Origin: Anaerolineae bacterium
GTDB lineage: Bacteria > Chloroflexota > Anaerolineae > Aggregatilineales > J027
Reading direction: 5' to 3'
Assembly (NCBI GenBank): GCA_019913005.1
Contig: JAIOHL010000150.1
Coordinates: 1-64,000 of the forward strand
Length of the DNA: 64,000 nt
Shown here: positions 51,576 through 60,988 of the stretch, one piece after another
Position numbering within the stretch: position 1 is the stretch's first letter
Layout of the letters: each line of letters starts with the position of its first letter
Made by a program: the position numbers and the translations under genes
The notes under the pieces: model-generated
What the model saw: the letters and a program-made list of their open reading frames with translations, nothing else
Told to the model about the DNA's origin: nothing
The model's database searches: none

Positions 51576-52487
51576 TTATTTCTCATTACGCTGGTCATCA
51601 TCAACATCAAATTGACGGCGCATATCTTTGGCAAGCGACGAGAGCGTCTGGAAATAATCCGTTTCGGTAATCTCTTTGACTTCTTTGGTTACTTTTTTCT
51701 GGTCAATTTGAATTTGCAGCCGCTGGACTTCGCGTTGGGCTTTATCCAGATCGTCTTTTACCCGCGCGAACAACCGTGCATTTTCGATGGCGATAGCGGC
51801 TTGGCTGCCGAATGCCAGCATCAAGGGTACATTGTCCTGATTAAATAACCCCTGTTCGACGCGATTATCGGCGTACAACACGCCTACGATCCGCCCATGC
51901 AATACCAGCGGGATACATAGAATTGAACGCAGCGCATTACTGACGACGCTTTGCATCCCCTGAAACCGGTCATCGGCTTGGGCATTAGTGGTGATGATTG
52001 GCTCACCTTGTGCAATCGCGGTGTTGACGATGCTGCGGCTAAAGATGGCATCTTCCTGCGCCAGTGACTCCCGATCCCAGTTGCGTGCTGCCCGGATGGT
52101 CAATTCATCCGTAGCTTGGTCGCGCAGCATCAAATAGGCTCGTTCGGCGCGGGTCAATGAAATAATCGTGTCCATCACTTCATGCAGCACTTGATCCAGA
52201 TCGAGCGAGGAGGTGATCAAAGCCGAGGTGCGTACCAGTTGTTGAAATTCACCTAACTCGGTAAAGACACTGCGGCTGGCCCGTTCCACATTTTCGACAT
52301 CTTGGCGGACGGTTGCCATAATCCCCGTCACATCCACCGACAGCTTAATGCCATTTTTCTCAAGGGCTTGCATGGTGCGAGTCAACACTGAATCAAGGCG
52401 TTCGGCGTCGCTTGTCAATTGGTGCAGGCTTTCCAAAAAACGGGCCGCATTCAAGTTCGTTCGGTCTGTCATAGGGTATTTTCTCAT
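51576..52487 (-). CDS. GAF-domain protein, soluble
   Basis: The 303-residue cytoplasmic protein has a helical N-terminus (about 15-85) and one GAF domain (about 85-245: ALITSSLDLDQVLHEVMDTII, AYLMLRDQ, RSILCIPLVLHGRIVGVLYADN), then a charged coiled-coil tail. This is the Anaerolineae adenylate-cyclase-like GAF type, but no output domain is present; it may be a cofactor or regulator. Start is uncertain: ATG 52487 or ATG 52472 lie 5 codons apart with no strong ribosome site. It is divergent from the ABC transporter genes, with about 195 bases between them. Confidence 0.82.
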   Translation of the reverse strand: MRKYPMTDRTNLNAARFLESLHQLTSDAERLDSVLTRTMQALEKNGIKLSVDVTGIMATVRQDVENVERASRSVFTELGEFQQLVRTSALITSSLDLDQVLHEVMDTIISLTRAERAYLMLRDQATDELTIRAARNWDRESLAQEDAIFSRSIVNTAIAQGEPIITTNAQADDRFQGMQSVVSNALRSILCIPLVLHGRIVGVLYADNRVEQGLFNQDNVPLMLAFGSQAAIAIENARLFARVKDDLDKAQREVQRLQIQIDQKKVTKEVKEITETDYFQTLSSLAKDMRRQFDVDDDQRNEK

Positions 52488-52683
52488 CCATCGGCTCGGC
52501 TTAGTTGTGCTAATAATACCAGATTCAGCCTTAAAATGCAGATAGGAATTGCGTTATAGTTTTAGTCGTTTCCATTATATACGGTGTGTACTTCGTTTTT
52601 TCGCCCTTTGACACGCCCTAACCCCAATTGTATAATGTTTAAGTGAGATTTCGTATCAATAAGACTGATTGAGCACCTGCCCC

Positions 52684-53559
52684 ATGAAACCCGCCATTGC
52701 CCCCGAAGAAGTCTACCCCGAACTGGCAGTTTACAGTGATCCCATCACCACGATTGAATCTTTGCCGATGGTGGTGTCTGAGGATGTAACGCCTGCCATT
52801 GAAGTTGTGAACCTCACCGTGCGTTACGGGCAAGTTCCCGGCTGCGAGGCCATTCATTTTAGTGCCTTCCCCGGTGAGCGTATTGCAGTGATTGGCCCAA
52901 ACGGGGCGGGCAAATCCACTCTGTTTAAGGCAATGGTTGGTCTGCTGCCCATGTATTCCGGCTCGATTTCAGTGGGGGGTGAATCCTGTGCCGCCAGTCA
53001 TTTTAGGGTGAGTTATGTGCCCCAACATGAATCCGTAGACTGGAAGTTTCCGGCAAACGTGTGGGATGTCGTTATGATGTCCCGTACCCGTCATATCGGT
53101 TATTTCCGCGCTCCTCGTAAGGCTGACCGTCAAGCCGTGCGGGATGCTCTCGAAAAAGTGGAAATGTGGCATCTGCGCCATCGCCAAATTGGACAACTAT
53201 CGGGTGGACAGCGCCGACGGGTGTTTATTGCGCGTGCCCTTGCCCAAAAAGCAGCCGTATTGCTGATGGACGAACCATTCGCTGGGGTGGATGCCTCCGC
53301 CGAAGCTGAGATTATGGGCGTATTGGATACCCTGCGCGAACTCAAAGTCACGATTATCGTCTCCACCCACAATCTGGGCCAAGCCGCCCATCATTATGAC
53401 AAAGTGCTGATGATGAATCGTCAGCAAATCGCTTTTGGCCCCACCGCCGAAGTGTTTAATGCCAAAAATCTAAGCCGCACCTTTGGTGGCTTTTTAACGG
53501 TTTGGCAGGATCAATCCCCTTATACCGTAATTGCCGACGACTCGTGTCACGAATGTTAA
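52684..53559 (+). CDS. ABC transporter ATPase, manganese/zinc (ZnuC/MntA) type
   Basis: The 291-residue ATPase has an N-terminal extension of about 38 residues before the ABC core. Walker A GPNGAGKST, the Q-loop region SYVPQHESVDWKFP (a zinc/manganese-type phrase), signature LSGGQRRR, Walker B LLMDEPFAGVD and switch histidine THN are all seen. The permease follows in the same direction, with a 4-base gap. ATG 52684 is chosen; no strong ribosome site is visible. No solute-binding protein or Fur/MntR-type regulator is adjacent. Confidence 0.9.
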   Translation: MKPAIAPEEVYPELAVYSDPITTIESLPMVVSEDVTPAIEVVNLTVRYGQVPGCEAIHFSAFPGERIAVIGPNGAGKSTLFKAMVGLLPMYSGSISVGGESCAASHFRVSYVPQHESVDWKFPANVWDVVMMSRTRHIGYFRAPRKADRQAVRDALEKVEMWHLRHRQIGQLSGGQRRRVFIARALAQKAAVLLMDEPFAGVDASAEAEIMGVLDTLRELKVTIIVSTHNLGQAAHHYDKVLMMNRQQIAFGPTAEVFNAKNLSRTFGGFLTVWQDQSPYTVIADDSCHEC

Positions 53560-53563
53560 GTGT

Positions 53564-54553
53564 ATGATAAATGTACTGGCAACCCTCTCCCTTTGGGAAC
53601 TCATTCAGCGCGGGTGGGATGTTCTTCTGCGGGACTATCATTGGTTTATCACCAAGCCCCTTGAAATCGCCCTGTTGCAACGCTCCCTTGAAGCCGCCAT
53701 TTTGGTCGGGGTGTTATCGGGCGTGGTTGGCAGTTTGGTAGTGGTGCGCGGCATGTCGTTTTTTGCCGATGCCCTATCCCACAGCATCCTGCCCGGTGTG
53801 GCGATTATGTATCAGCGCAGCCGTGCCGGGGATGTGCCGGATATTCCCGGTGTGCGTGATGCCAATCCCTTGTTATGGGGTGCATTGGGAGCAGGAATAG
53901 TCAGTACCTTTTTGATTGGCTTTTTGACCCGCCATGAACGTCTCCGCAGCGATACCGCCATCGGCATTGTGTTTGCGGGCATGTTCGCGTTGGGGATTGC
54001 GATGGTGTCACGGGTGGAAAGTTATGCAGGGGATTTAACCCATATTCTCTTTGGACAAATTTTAGGTATCGGCCCGCAGGATTTAAACATCATCATCGGC
54101 TTCAGCATGGTCGTGCTGTTGGTTGTCATCATCTTCTACAAAGAATTTATGCTGATTTCCTTCGACCCCCTACTTGCCAAAACCCTGCGCCTACCTACCG
54201 AATTTTTCCGCTATCTACTGCTGCTGTTGATTGCGACCACCATTGTTGTCTCGCTGCAAATTGTCGGCATCTCGTTGATGCTGGCCCTTTTGATTACCCC
54301 GGCGGCGACGGCTTCCCTGATTACCCATCGGTTGCATTGGATGATGATTCTAGCGGCACTGATGGGGTCGGCGTCCAGCATTATCGGCTTTTATGCCAGC
54401 TATCATTTGGATGTCGCCACCGGACCAGCGATTGTGTTAGTCGCGACGGGCATGTTTGGCGTGGTGTTCCTCGAACAAACCCTGCAAAATCAGGTGAGGT
54501 GGGGACTCTATCGCCTGCGTCAAACACAGGAAACCAGCCCCACTAATACCTAA
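53564..54553 (+). CDS. ABC transporter permease, manganese/zinc (ZnuB/MntB) type
   Basis: The 330-residue permease has about eight to nine TM helices and the ABC-3 family phrases VVRGMSFFADALSHSILPG and LLITPAATASLIT. With the ATPase gene before it, it should import Mn(II) or Zn(II). I place the start at ATG 53564, 4 bases after the ATPase stop, since the upstream TTG in frame would overlap that gene. The C-terminus has a loosely basic tail of about 25 residues. Confidence 0.9.
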   Translation: MINVLATLSLWELIQRGWDVLLRDYHWFITKPLEIALLQRSLEAAILVGVLSGVVGSLVVVRGMSFFADALSHSILPGVAIMYQRSRAGDVPDIPGVRDANPLLWGALGAGIVSTFLIGFLTRHERLRSDTAIGIVFAGMFALGIAMVSRVESYAGDLTHILFGQILGIGPQDLNIIIGFSMVVLLVVIIFYKEFMLISFDPLLAKTLRLPTEFFRYLLLLLIATTIVVSLQIVGISLMLALLITPAATASLITHRLHWMMILAALMGSASSIIGFYASYHLDVATGPAIVLVATGMFGVVFLEQTLQNQVRWGLYRLRQTQETSPTNT

Positions 54554-54639
54554 ACAGAAACTCGAAAATCTCTAATCAACCACTGGCCTTACGGATAACG
54601 TTTTATTAGCCTAAATTGAGCGCGGTGGCTTGTCAAAAC

Positions 54640-55725
54640 CTACTCTTCGTCTTGTTTATCTTTGCGGCGGAATTTCGGCACAAACATCTGCCCGATACCA
54701 AACCCCGGTTGCACGGTGCGGACATCTGCCGAACCCGTATCATAATCCCAGTGGTTCTTTTCACGCCGTACTTCCCATTCCCCCATCGCATCCAAAACGC
54801 CGCTGGCATAGGTGGGGAAAATCATTTCATCACTGTCCACCAGCATTTGTTTGATGTTTTCTAACGTGGCAATGACTTGATCCAGATGTTGGCGCAGGCT
54901 AACACGGTTGGGTTGGGTCATCATGGCAAGGTCTTGCGGGGTCAAATCATGCAGCGAATGGACACTTCCCCCAAAGTTGAAATTGGCCGCCCGTAAAAAG
55001 TCACTTTTACTTGGCGAACGCGCAATCACGCTCATGAGCGCCAGTGCCAGCAACGCGGGCATTCCTTCGGTAATCCCGGTCAGCGCATCATGTTCACCGG
55101 GGTCCATAAAACGCGGTGTCATGTTCAGAAAATCGGCTATATCGGTCACAACCTTGACCGCTTCACTCGGTACGGTGGCATCTGGCGCAATCAGGATGTC
55201 GCTGTTGCGGAACAAAAATTCTTTGGCGTTCTCTACCGAGTTGTCCACTGTATAGAGGGCATCATAGCCAACCAGTGGAGTCGCCCCTACCAAATAGGCC
55301 GTCGGTTTGTCGTGCATGTCTCGCGGGAAGAAGCGTTTCGCCAATGCGACCCCCGGTTGTTTCAGCGGCGACAGGTCAATCACCACCGCTCCCGGTTTCA
55401 AAGTTTCACCGAGCCGCGCAAACACTTCTTCATGTTGACCCATCGGTGTGTTCAAAAAAATCATATCCGCATCGCCGACGACTTGGGCATAATTTTTATT
55501 GAAATTATCAATTGCGCCTTTTTGTTGGGCCAAACGCATCGTGTCGTTGTCATCATCCCGTCCAAGCACGGTAAATAAAACCGCGCTGTTAGGCCGATTG
55601 CTATATTCATGCAGCGCCAACCCCAGCGAGGCCGTCACACGGTTCAACCCTAGCAGCGCTACCTTGACCTGTATCGCATCTTTTTTGTGCTGACGGAGCG
55701 CGGTGTTACTAACCTGATTGCTCAT
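54640..55725 (-). CDS. Prephenate/arogenate-dehydrogenase-like NAD(P) protein
   Basis: The 361-residue product resembles the PDH/TyrA fold: an N-terminal Rossmann domain (about 18-170), where the dinucleotide loop is GLNRVTASLG rather than GxGxxG, and a helical C-terminal domain with GEHDALTGITEGMPALLALALM, typical of the dehydrogenase dimer. It also has VILNTP-like IFLNTPMGQHEEV and DLSPLKQPG. Changed loop residues and an extra tail of about 40 residues after the core make the substrate uncertain. It converges with the permease gene, with about 87 bases of A/T-rich sequence between. Confidence 0.78.
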   Translation of the reverse strand: MSNQVSNTALRQHKKDAIQVKVALLGLNRVTASLGLALHEYSNRPNSAVLFTVLGRDDDNDTMRLAQQKGAIDNFNKNYAQVVGDADMIFLNTPMGQHEEVFARLGETLKPGAVVIDLSPLKQPGVALAKRFFPRDMHDKPTAYLVGATPLVGYDALYTVDNSVENAKEFLFRNSDILIAPDATVPSEAVKVVTDIADFLNMTPRFMDPGEHDALTGITEGMPALLALALMSVIARSPSKSDFLRAANFNFGGSVHSLHDLTPQDLAMMTQPNRVSLRQHLDQVIATLENIKQMLVDSDEMIFPTYASGVLDAMGEWEVRREKNHWDYDTGSADVRTVQPGFGIGQMFVPKFRRKDKQDEE

Positions 55726-55781
55726 AGTTGCTCTCTCAAATTCCCGCTAATTGCTGATCTATCTAATATGCCCGCAATGGC

Positions 55782-56492
55782 CTATTGGGGTTCAATTTGA
55801 CGGGCCAAAGCGAACTCTACCGCCGCCTGTGCATGGAGCAGCGTTGTATCAAACGTCGGCAAGATGCTGTGTTCAGGTTTAATCAACAGACCGATTTCAG
55901 TACACCCCAAAATTACGGCCTGCGCTCCCTGTGCCGCCAAATCTGCGATAATTTCCTGATACCGTACCCGTGATTCTGGCCTAATCACCCCAACCACTAA
56001 TTCTTCAAAAATGATACGGTGGACATCCTTGCGTTGGGCTTGGTCAGGGATGAGGACATTGAGGCTATACTTTTCGCGCAACCGCCCTGTATAAAAATCC
56101 TGTTCCATCGTATACCCGGTTGCCAGTAGCGCCACTGTCGAAAAACCCCGCGCTCGGATGGCCTCCGCCGTTGGGTCAACAATATGTAACAGCGGTATGG
56201 AAACGGCTTGTTCAACTGCCCCCGCCATTTTGTGCATCGTATTGGAGCAGATAATGATAAAATCCGCCCCACCCTGTTCCAATTGTCGGGCCGCCGCAAT
56301 CATGCGCTGGGTGACAGACTCCCATTCCCCACGCTGCATGAAGGCTTCGATTTCCGCAAAATCAACCGAGTACATCAGGCATTGAGCGGAATGCAGACCT
56401 CCCAATTTTTCGCGCACCGTTTGGTTGATAATGCGATAATATTCAACTGACGATTCCCAACTGAGTCCGCCAATGAGTCCAATCGTTTTCAA
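55782..56492 (-). CDS. Aspartate/glutamate racemase family protein
   Basis: The 236-residue enzyme has both racemase cysteines: Cys82 in ICSNTMH and Cys197 in LGCTEIG, the pair that abstracts and returns the alpha proton without a cofactor. The start MKTIGLIGGLSWESSVEYYRIIN is the YgeA-like aspartate/glutamate racemase signature. The amino acid cannot be told from sequence. It is 56 bases from the next gene upstream-wise and transcribed with the HD and M50 genes. Confidence 0.9.
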   Translation of the reverse strand: MKTIGLIGGLSWESSVEYYRIINQTVREKLGGLHSAQCLMYSVDFAEIEAFMQRGEWESVTQRMIAAARQLEQGGADFIIICSNTMHKMAGAVEQAVSIPLLHIVDPTAEAIRARGFSTVALLATGYTMEQDFYTGRLREKYSLNVLIPDQAQRKDVHRIIFEELVVGVIRPESRVRYQEIIADLAAQGAQAVILGCTEIGLLIKPEHSILPTFDTTLLHAQAAVEFALARQIEPQ

Positions 56493-56507
56493 GAGACCCT
56501 CGCTTTT

Positions 56508-57020
56508 CTAGCTCACATCATCGCTGGCTTGTAATGCCACCAATAAATTTTCAAATTCGTTCATCGGGGGATGGTCAAGGCGAATTTGGTGTTGTCGAAT
56601 CAATTCCACCGCCATCGCGTCGCCGCCTGCCGTCGCTACCATTTCCGCGCCCCATTCAGGATGTTTGGCGCTCATGACAAACGGCTGTCGCCATCCATTG
56701 GCCTCGCCATTGGCCCACATCTCAAACTGTCGGGGTAAAAACTTTTTGACCAGCACCGCCAAGATGCGCTCGATAATCGTAAATCGAGCGCGAGTCTTGC
56801 CTACATCGTGCAGCAGGGCCGCTGTCATCAGGGCTGGATGATTCTGGCCCTTTTTTAACAGTTTTTCCAATACCCGCAGATGATGTTGGCGTTCGCTGCG
56901 TCGCATGGTCTTAAATAGGGCGAATTGGGCTTCATTCAGATAGGACTTGGCGCACTGTTCGTCCAATGGCAGCACCCATGCAAATGTCGCCTGTAGGGTT
57001 TGTCGGACGCGACCAATCAT
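56508..57020 (-). CDS. HD-domain phosphohydrolase-like protein
   Basis: The 170-residue protein has the HD motif LLHDVGKTRA (His71, Asp72), with further His/Asp around 45-46 and RQHQIRLDHPP near 145. HD proteins hydrolyse nucleotide or nucleotide-like phosphates with divalent metals; no specific substrate is indicated. It overlaps the upstream M50 gene by 4 bases, so both are co-translated. Confidence 0.85.
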   Translation of the reverse strand: MIGRVRQTLQATFAWVLPLDEQCAKSYLNEAQFALFKTMRRSERQHHLRVLEKLLKKGQNHPALMTAALLHDVGKTRARFTIIERILAVLVKKFLPRQFEMWANGEANGWRQPFVMSAKHPEWGAEMVATAGGDAMAVELIRQHQIRLDHPPMNEFENLLVALQASDDVS

Positions 57021-57676
57021 AGACCTGTCATCAGAGAATACACGGCACTAATGGGACCCCCAATGAGTTCCCCGATAATATTTATTTGCGGGATGAAATA
57101 GCCAGCAAAGATAATCATGATTAGGGCAAAATTCGACTCTTGTTCGTACTTTTGCAGCGCAATCGCCTGTTCAATCGGCAAAAGGCCCAGTAGCACTTTC
57201 CATCCATCCAATGGGGCCAGCGGGATGAGATTAAAGAAAAACAGGGTGATGTTGAAAAAAATCACCGTCAGCCAGATTCTAAAAAGTAGGCGCGTAAACC
57301 ATCCCTCATAAATATCGTTGACATCCACCGCCAGCAAAAGCAACCGCACAGGCAGGCTTAACACAGCGGCAATCACCAAGTTCATCAATGGCCCAGCGGC
57401 AGCGACAATTAATAACCCCCGCCGCTCATTGGGATAGAAGGCACGCGGATTGACGGGAACAGGTTTGGCCCACCCAAATCCGGTCAAAATTGCCATCACA
57501 ATGCCCCATACCTCAATATGGCTGCGCGGGTCAAGTGTGAGACGCCCCTGAAAACGTGGGGTGCTGTCACCCATACGATCCGCCGTCCATGCATGGGCAA
57601 ATTCATGAAATGAAAAGCCGATAATCAATCCCAATATGCGTCCGATGAGTCTCCACGGGACTAGAATATCAAGCAC
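57017..57676 (-). CDS. Site-2 protease family (M50) membrane metalloprotease
   Basis: The 219-residue protein has about five TM helices and the zinc motif HEFAH (His24, His28) inside the first one, plus the third ligand region LAPLDGWKVLLG (Asp of the LDG motif) in a later helix. It is of the short S2P type without PDZ domain, as in many Chloroflexota and archaea. Substrate unknown; such enzymes cut membrane proteins within the bilayer. Confidence 0.9.
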   Translation of the reverse strand: MLDILVPWRLIGRILGLIIGFSFHEFAHAWTADRMGDSTPRFQGRLTLDPRSHIEVWGIVMAILTGFGWAKPVPVNPRAFYPNERRGLLIVAAAGPLMNLVIAAVLSLPVRLLLLAVDVNDIYEGWFTRLLFRIWLTVIFFNITLFFFNLIPLAPLDGWKVLLGLLPIEQAIALQKYEQESNFALIMIIFAGYFIPQINIIGELIGGPISAVYSLMTGL

Positions 57677-57732
57677 GTAGCAGTCCTTCCGATGCTTCTA
57701 TGAAAACTATTGATTGCAAGCTAGAAATGCCA

Positions 57733-58935
57733 TTACCATACCCGACACACCAACCCCTTTAAATATTCGCCTTCCGGGAAGGTTAAGGCGATGGGGTGAT
57801 CGGGTGCGGCGTGAAGATGCTGTACAATTTGCGCCTCACGCTTGGAATCTTCCAACGCCCCAAATACGATTTTTTGGAACAGGTCAGGATGAATCGCATT
57901 CGAGCAGGAAAATGTCCACAGCCATCCACCGGGGTTCAATAACTGAAACGCCAGCAGATTTATATCTTTATACCCGCGTGCGGCCCGTTCTACTTGTTTG
58001 GCACTCTGGGCAAATTTCGGTGGGTCGAGGATGATAACGTCAAATTTTAGTCCCTGCTCCCGATACTGACGCAGCACCGCGAACACATCGCCCTCGACAA
58101 AATCGGCGTCATCTATTGCCAATCCATTCAGCCGATAGTTTTCCTTTGCGATCTCTAGTGCGTCCGCCGAAGAATCGAGCGAAATGGCGCGACCAGCCCC
58201 GGCGACCCGTGCCGCCACACTAAAAGCACCCGTATAACTAAACGTATTTAATACGGTCAATTCAGCCCGATTGGGTTGATGGGCTATCCATTCCGCCAGC
58301 ATAGCCCGATTGACCTGCTGATCGAGATAAAAGCCCGTTTTGTGTCCGTGCTGAATATCCACCAACAGGCGCAGGCCATTTTCTTCAATTTCGACGGTGC
58401 TGGGGGGTGTCTCGCCCCATAACACGCCCGACCTTTCATCAAGGCCCTCACGTTTCCGCACATCCACGTCACTGCGTTCATAGACGCCTTTGGGCTGAAG
58501 TATCTCGACCAATAGCTCGGTGATGAGTGTTTTGCGCCGTTCGATACCAAGTGTCAGGGCTTGCAGCACCAACCATTCACCATAACGATCTACCACTAGC
58601 CCCGGCAAAAAATCATTTTCAGCGTTGACCAGTCGGCAGCCTTTGGTAGTGTCTTTGGCAAAGGGGCGGCTTTCAATAGCCCGCAGCAGTCGCTTGTGCC
58701 AAAAATGATGGTCAATCAGTTCCTCTTCGTCCCACGACAGCACCCGCACCTGAATTTGCGATTTACTGTTCCAATAACCCCGCCCCAAAAATTGGTCATT
58801 GTTGGTGACCAATTTCAGAATATCGCCATCTTCGGGATTGCCTTTAACCGTCTTAATCGCCCCCGAAAAAATCCAAGGGTGGCGGCGGCTGATGCTTTTC
58901 AGCACCCCTTCATTTAATATCGCTTTAGCGCTCAT
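57733..58935 (-). CDS. rlmI: 23S rRNA cytosine-5 methyltransferase RlmI-like
   Basis: The 400-residue protein has an N-terminal PUA domain (about 1-75; SISRRHPWIFSGAI), a central RlmI-like EEHD region and a Rossmann SAM domain: GFYLDQQ (191-197), LNTFSYTGAFSV (219-230) and DPPKF (294-298). It would methylate C1962 of 23S rRNA (E. coli number), from family knowledge. The stop is followed by the M50 gene. The ATG lies 13 bases from ligA in the same direction. Confidence 0.9.
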   Translation of the reverse strand: MSAKAILNEGVLKSISRRHPWIFSGAIKTVKGNPEDGDILKLVTNNDQFLGRGYWNSKSQIQVRVLSWDEEELIDHHFWHKRLLRAIESRPFAKDTTKGCRLVNAENDFLPGLVVDRYGEWLVLQALTLGIERRKTLITELLVEILQPKGVYERSDVDVRKREGLDERSGVLWGETPPSTVEIEENGLRLLVDIQHGHKTGFYLDQQVNRAMLAEWIAHQPNRAELTVLNTFSYTGAFSVAARVAGAGRAISLDSSADALEIAKENYRLNGLAIDDADFVEGDVFAVLRQYREQGLKFDVIILDPPKFAQSAKQVERAARGYKDINLLAFQLLNPGGWLWTFSCSNAIHPDLFQKIVFGALEDSKREAQIVQHLHAAPDHPIALTFPEGEYLKGLVCRVW

Positions 58936-58948
58936 TCATTCCTAATTT

Positions 58949-60976
58949 CTATGGTTCATCGTTAAGCAAGGCCAGCAGTCCGGCCTCATCTAAAATCGGC
59001 ACTCCCAATGATTGGGCTTTAGTCAATTTGCTGCCGGGGGATTCGCCTGCCACGACATAGCTCGTCTTTTTGCTGACACTGCCTATCACCTTGCCGCCAT
59101 GCTGCATAATCATAGCCTCGGCTTCTTCGCGTTTTAGCGTTGGCAGCGTCCCGGTCATCACAAACGTCAGGCCCGTCAGTTTGTCGCTGTGGAGTTCTTG
59201 GGCTTCTTCATGCAGACGTAGCCCCACCATCCGCAGTTTTTCAATCAACTGACGGTTACGCGGTTGGGCAAACCACTCGACAATCGCCCCGGCGAGATTT
59301 GGCCCAATCCCATCATTGGTCTGCAATTCATCTTCGCTGAGAGATGCAATCGTGTCTAGGGTGTGATAGCGCTTGACGAGCAAATCCGCCGTGACACCGC
59401 CTACTCCGCGTATACCCAATGCGCCAACCAATCGTGCAAGGGGGCGATCTTTGGCGGCCCGAATGCTGTCGAGCAGATTTTGCACCTTCTTTTCGGCAAA
59501 TCCCTCAAGACCCATTAAATCCTCGGCTTTAAGGGTAAACAAATCGGCTTCATCAGCGATCAGGCCTTTTTCCAACAATAATCGCACGCCGCGCTCCCCT
59601 AGGCCCACAATATCGAGCGCCCCCCGCGAAACAAAATATTCAATATTGCGGGCAATACGTTCTGGGCAGGCTGGATTGGTGCAGTAATATGCAACTTCAC
59701 CCTCATCGCGTGCAATAGGGGATCCGCAGGTCGGGCAGGTGGCGGGTGGCAAAATGGGCAGTTCATCCCCGGTACGTGCCGCAACGACTGGCCCAATGAC
59801 ATAGGGAATGACATCCCCAGAGCGTTTGACAACGACTCGATCCCCAATCCGAATATCTTTCTCGGCGATGAGGTCATAGTTGTGCAAACTGGCCTGTTTG
59901 ACCGTGACCCCACTCAAAAACACAGGCTCTAACACAGCCGTGGGAGTCAAGACGCCCGTCCGCCCTACAAAGGATTCCACGCCCAACAATTTCGTGGTGG
60001 CTTCTTGAGATGGGAATTTAAAGGCCGTTGCGCCGCGTGGGTCTTTGCCAACGACGCCTAGTTCATCAAATACCAGCTTGGAATTGACCTTCACCACCAA
60101 ACCGTCAATTTCATAGGGCAGGCTGTCGCGTCTTTCCACAAACCCCGCCAGATATTCGGTCATCGCCTCAAAATTATCAAAATGGCGTGATTCCTCGGAC
60201 ACCAAAAATCCCATCTCCCGCAGGTAATTCAGCGTCGCCCACTGCGTTTGGGGAACTTGCCCCTCGGCGCTGACAATGGAATAGATAAACGTGGTCAGGG
60301 GGCGTTCGGCGGTGATACGCGGGTCTTTTTGTTTAAGTGACCCCGACGCCGTATTGCGAGCGTTGACGTAACGCGGTAGGCCTAACTCGATCTGCTTTTC
60401 ATTAACTGACTTGAAGTCGTCTTTCAGAAATAGAATCTCGCCCCGCACTACCAAGCGTTTAGGGGGTTTGGGGCCATCAGGATGGATCGGAATCCGATTG
60501 GGGATGGTTTTAACGGTGCGGACGTTCTGGGTGACATCATCACCGTAATCCCCGTTGCCGCGAGTTGCTCCCAATGTCAAAACGCCATGTTCATAGGTTA
60601 GCACGAGTGTCAGGCCATCAAATTTTGGCTCGACCACATAATCAAGGCGCGTATCCGGCGGCAGGAGTTTAGCAATGCGATCCCGCCATGCCCAAACTTC
60701 CTCAATCGTAAAGGCGTTGCTCAGGCTCAGGATGGGGGCAGCATGTCGGATTTTTGGCAGGTCACTGGACAGTTCCCCTCCAACCTGCTGAGTAGGTGAA
60801 TCTGGCGTGCGGAGTTCAGGGTGTTCATTTTCCAGCGCTGCCAACTCAAAAAACAACCGATCATATTCCACATCGGTGATAATCGGCTCGCCCAATACAT
60901 GGTAACGATAGTTGTGTTCGCGGATTTGCACACGCAGTTCAGCGGCGCGTGCTGCCAATTCAGAAGGGTTGCTCAT
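58949..60976 (-). CDS. ligA: NAD-dependent DNA ligase
   Basis: The 675-residue enzyme has the Ia domain, adenylation motif EPKFDGL (Lys118), the OB fold, a four-Cys zinc finger (CPTCGSP and YYCTNPACPERI), the HhH region (GIRGVGGVTADLL) and a C-terminal BRCT domain (GLTFVMTGTLPTLKREEAE). Length is standard. It seals nicks in DNA replication and repair. It begins 13 bases after the SH3-like gene and reads on to rlmI, so they form one run. Confidence 0.97.
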   Translation of the reverse strand: MSNPSELAARAAELRVQIREHNYRYHVLGEPIITDVEYDRLFFELAALENEHPELRTPDSPTQQVGGELSSDLPKIRHAAPILSLSNAFTIEEVWAWRDRIAKLLPPDTRLDYVVEPKFDGLTLVLTYEHGVLTLGATRGNGDYGDDVTQNVRTVKTIPNRIPIHPDGPKPPKRLVVRGEILFLKDDFKSVNEKQIELGLPRYVNARNTASGSLKQKDPRITAERPLTTFIYSIVSAEGQVPQTQWATLNYLREMGFLVSEESRHFDNFEAMTEYLAGFVERRDSLPYEIDGLVVKVNSKLVFDELGVVGKDPRGATAFKFPSQEATTKLLGVESFVGRTGVLTPTAVLEPVFLSGVTVKQASLHNYDLIAEKDIRIGDRVVVKRSGDVIPYVIGPVVAARTGDELPILPPATCPTCGSPIARDEGEVAYYCTNPACPERIARNIEYFVSRGALDIVGLGERGVRLLLEKGLIADEADLFTLKAEDLMGLEGFAEKKVQNLLDSIRAAKDRPLARLVGALGIRGVGGVTADLLVKRYHTLDTIASLSEDELQTNDGIGPNLAGAIVEWFAQPRNRQLIEKLRMVGLRLHEEAQELHSDKLTGLTFVMTGTLPTLKREEAEAMIMQHGGKVIGSVSKKTSYVVAGESPGSKLTKAQSLGVPILDEAGLLALLNDEP

Positions 60977-60988
60977 TGCGGTGCTGCT

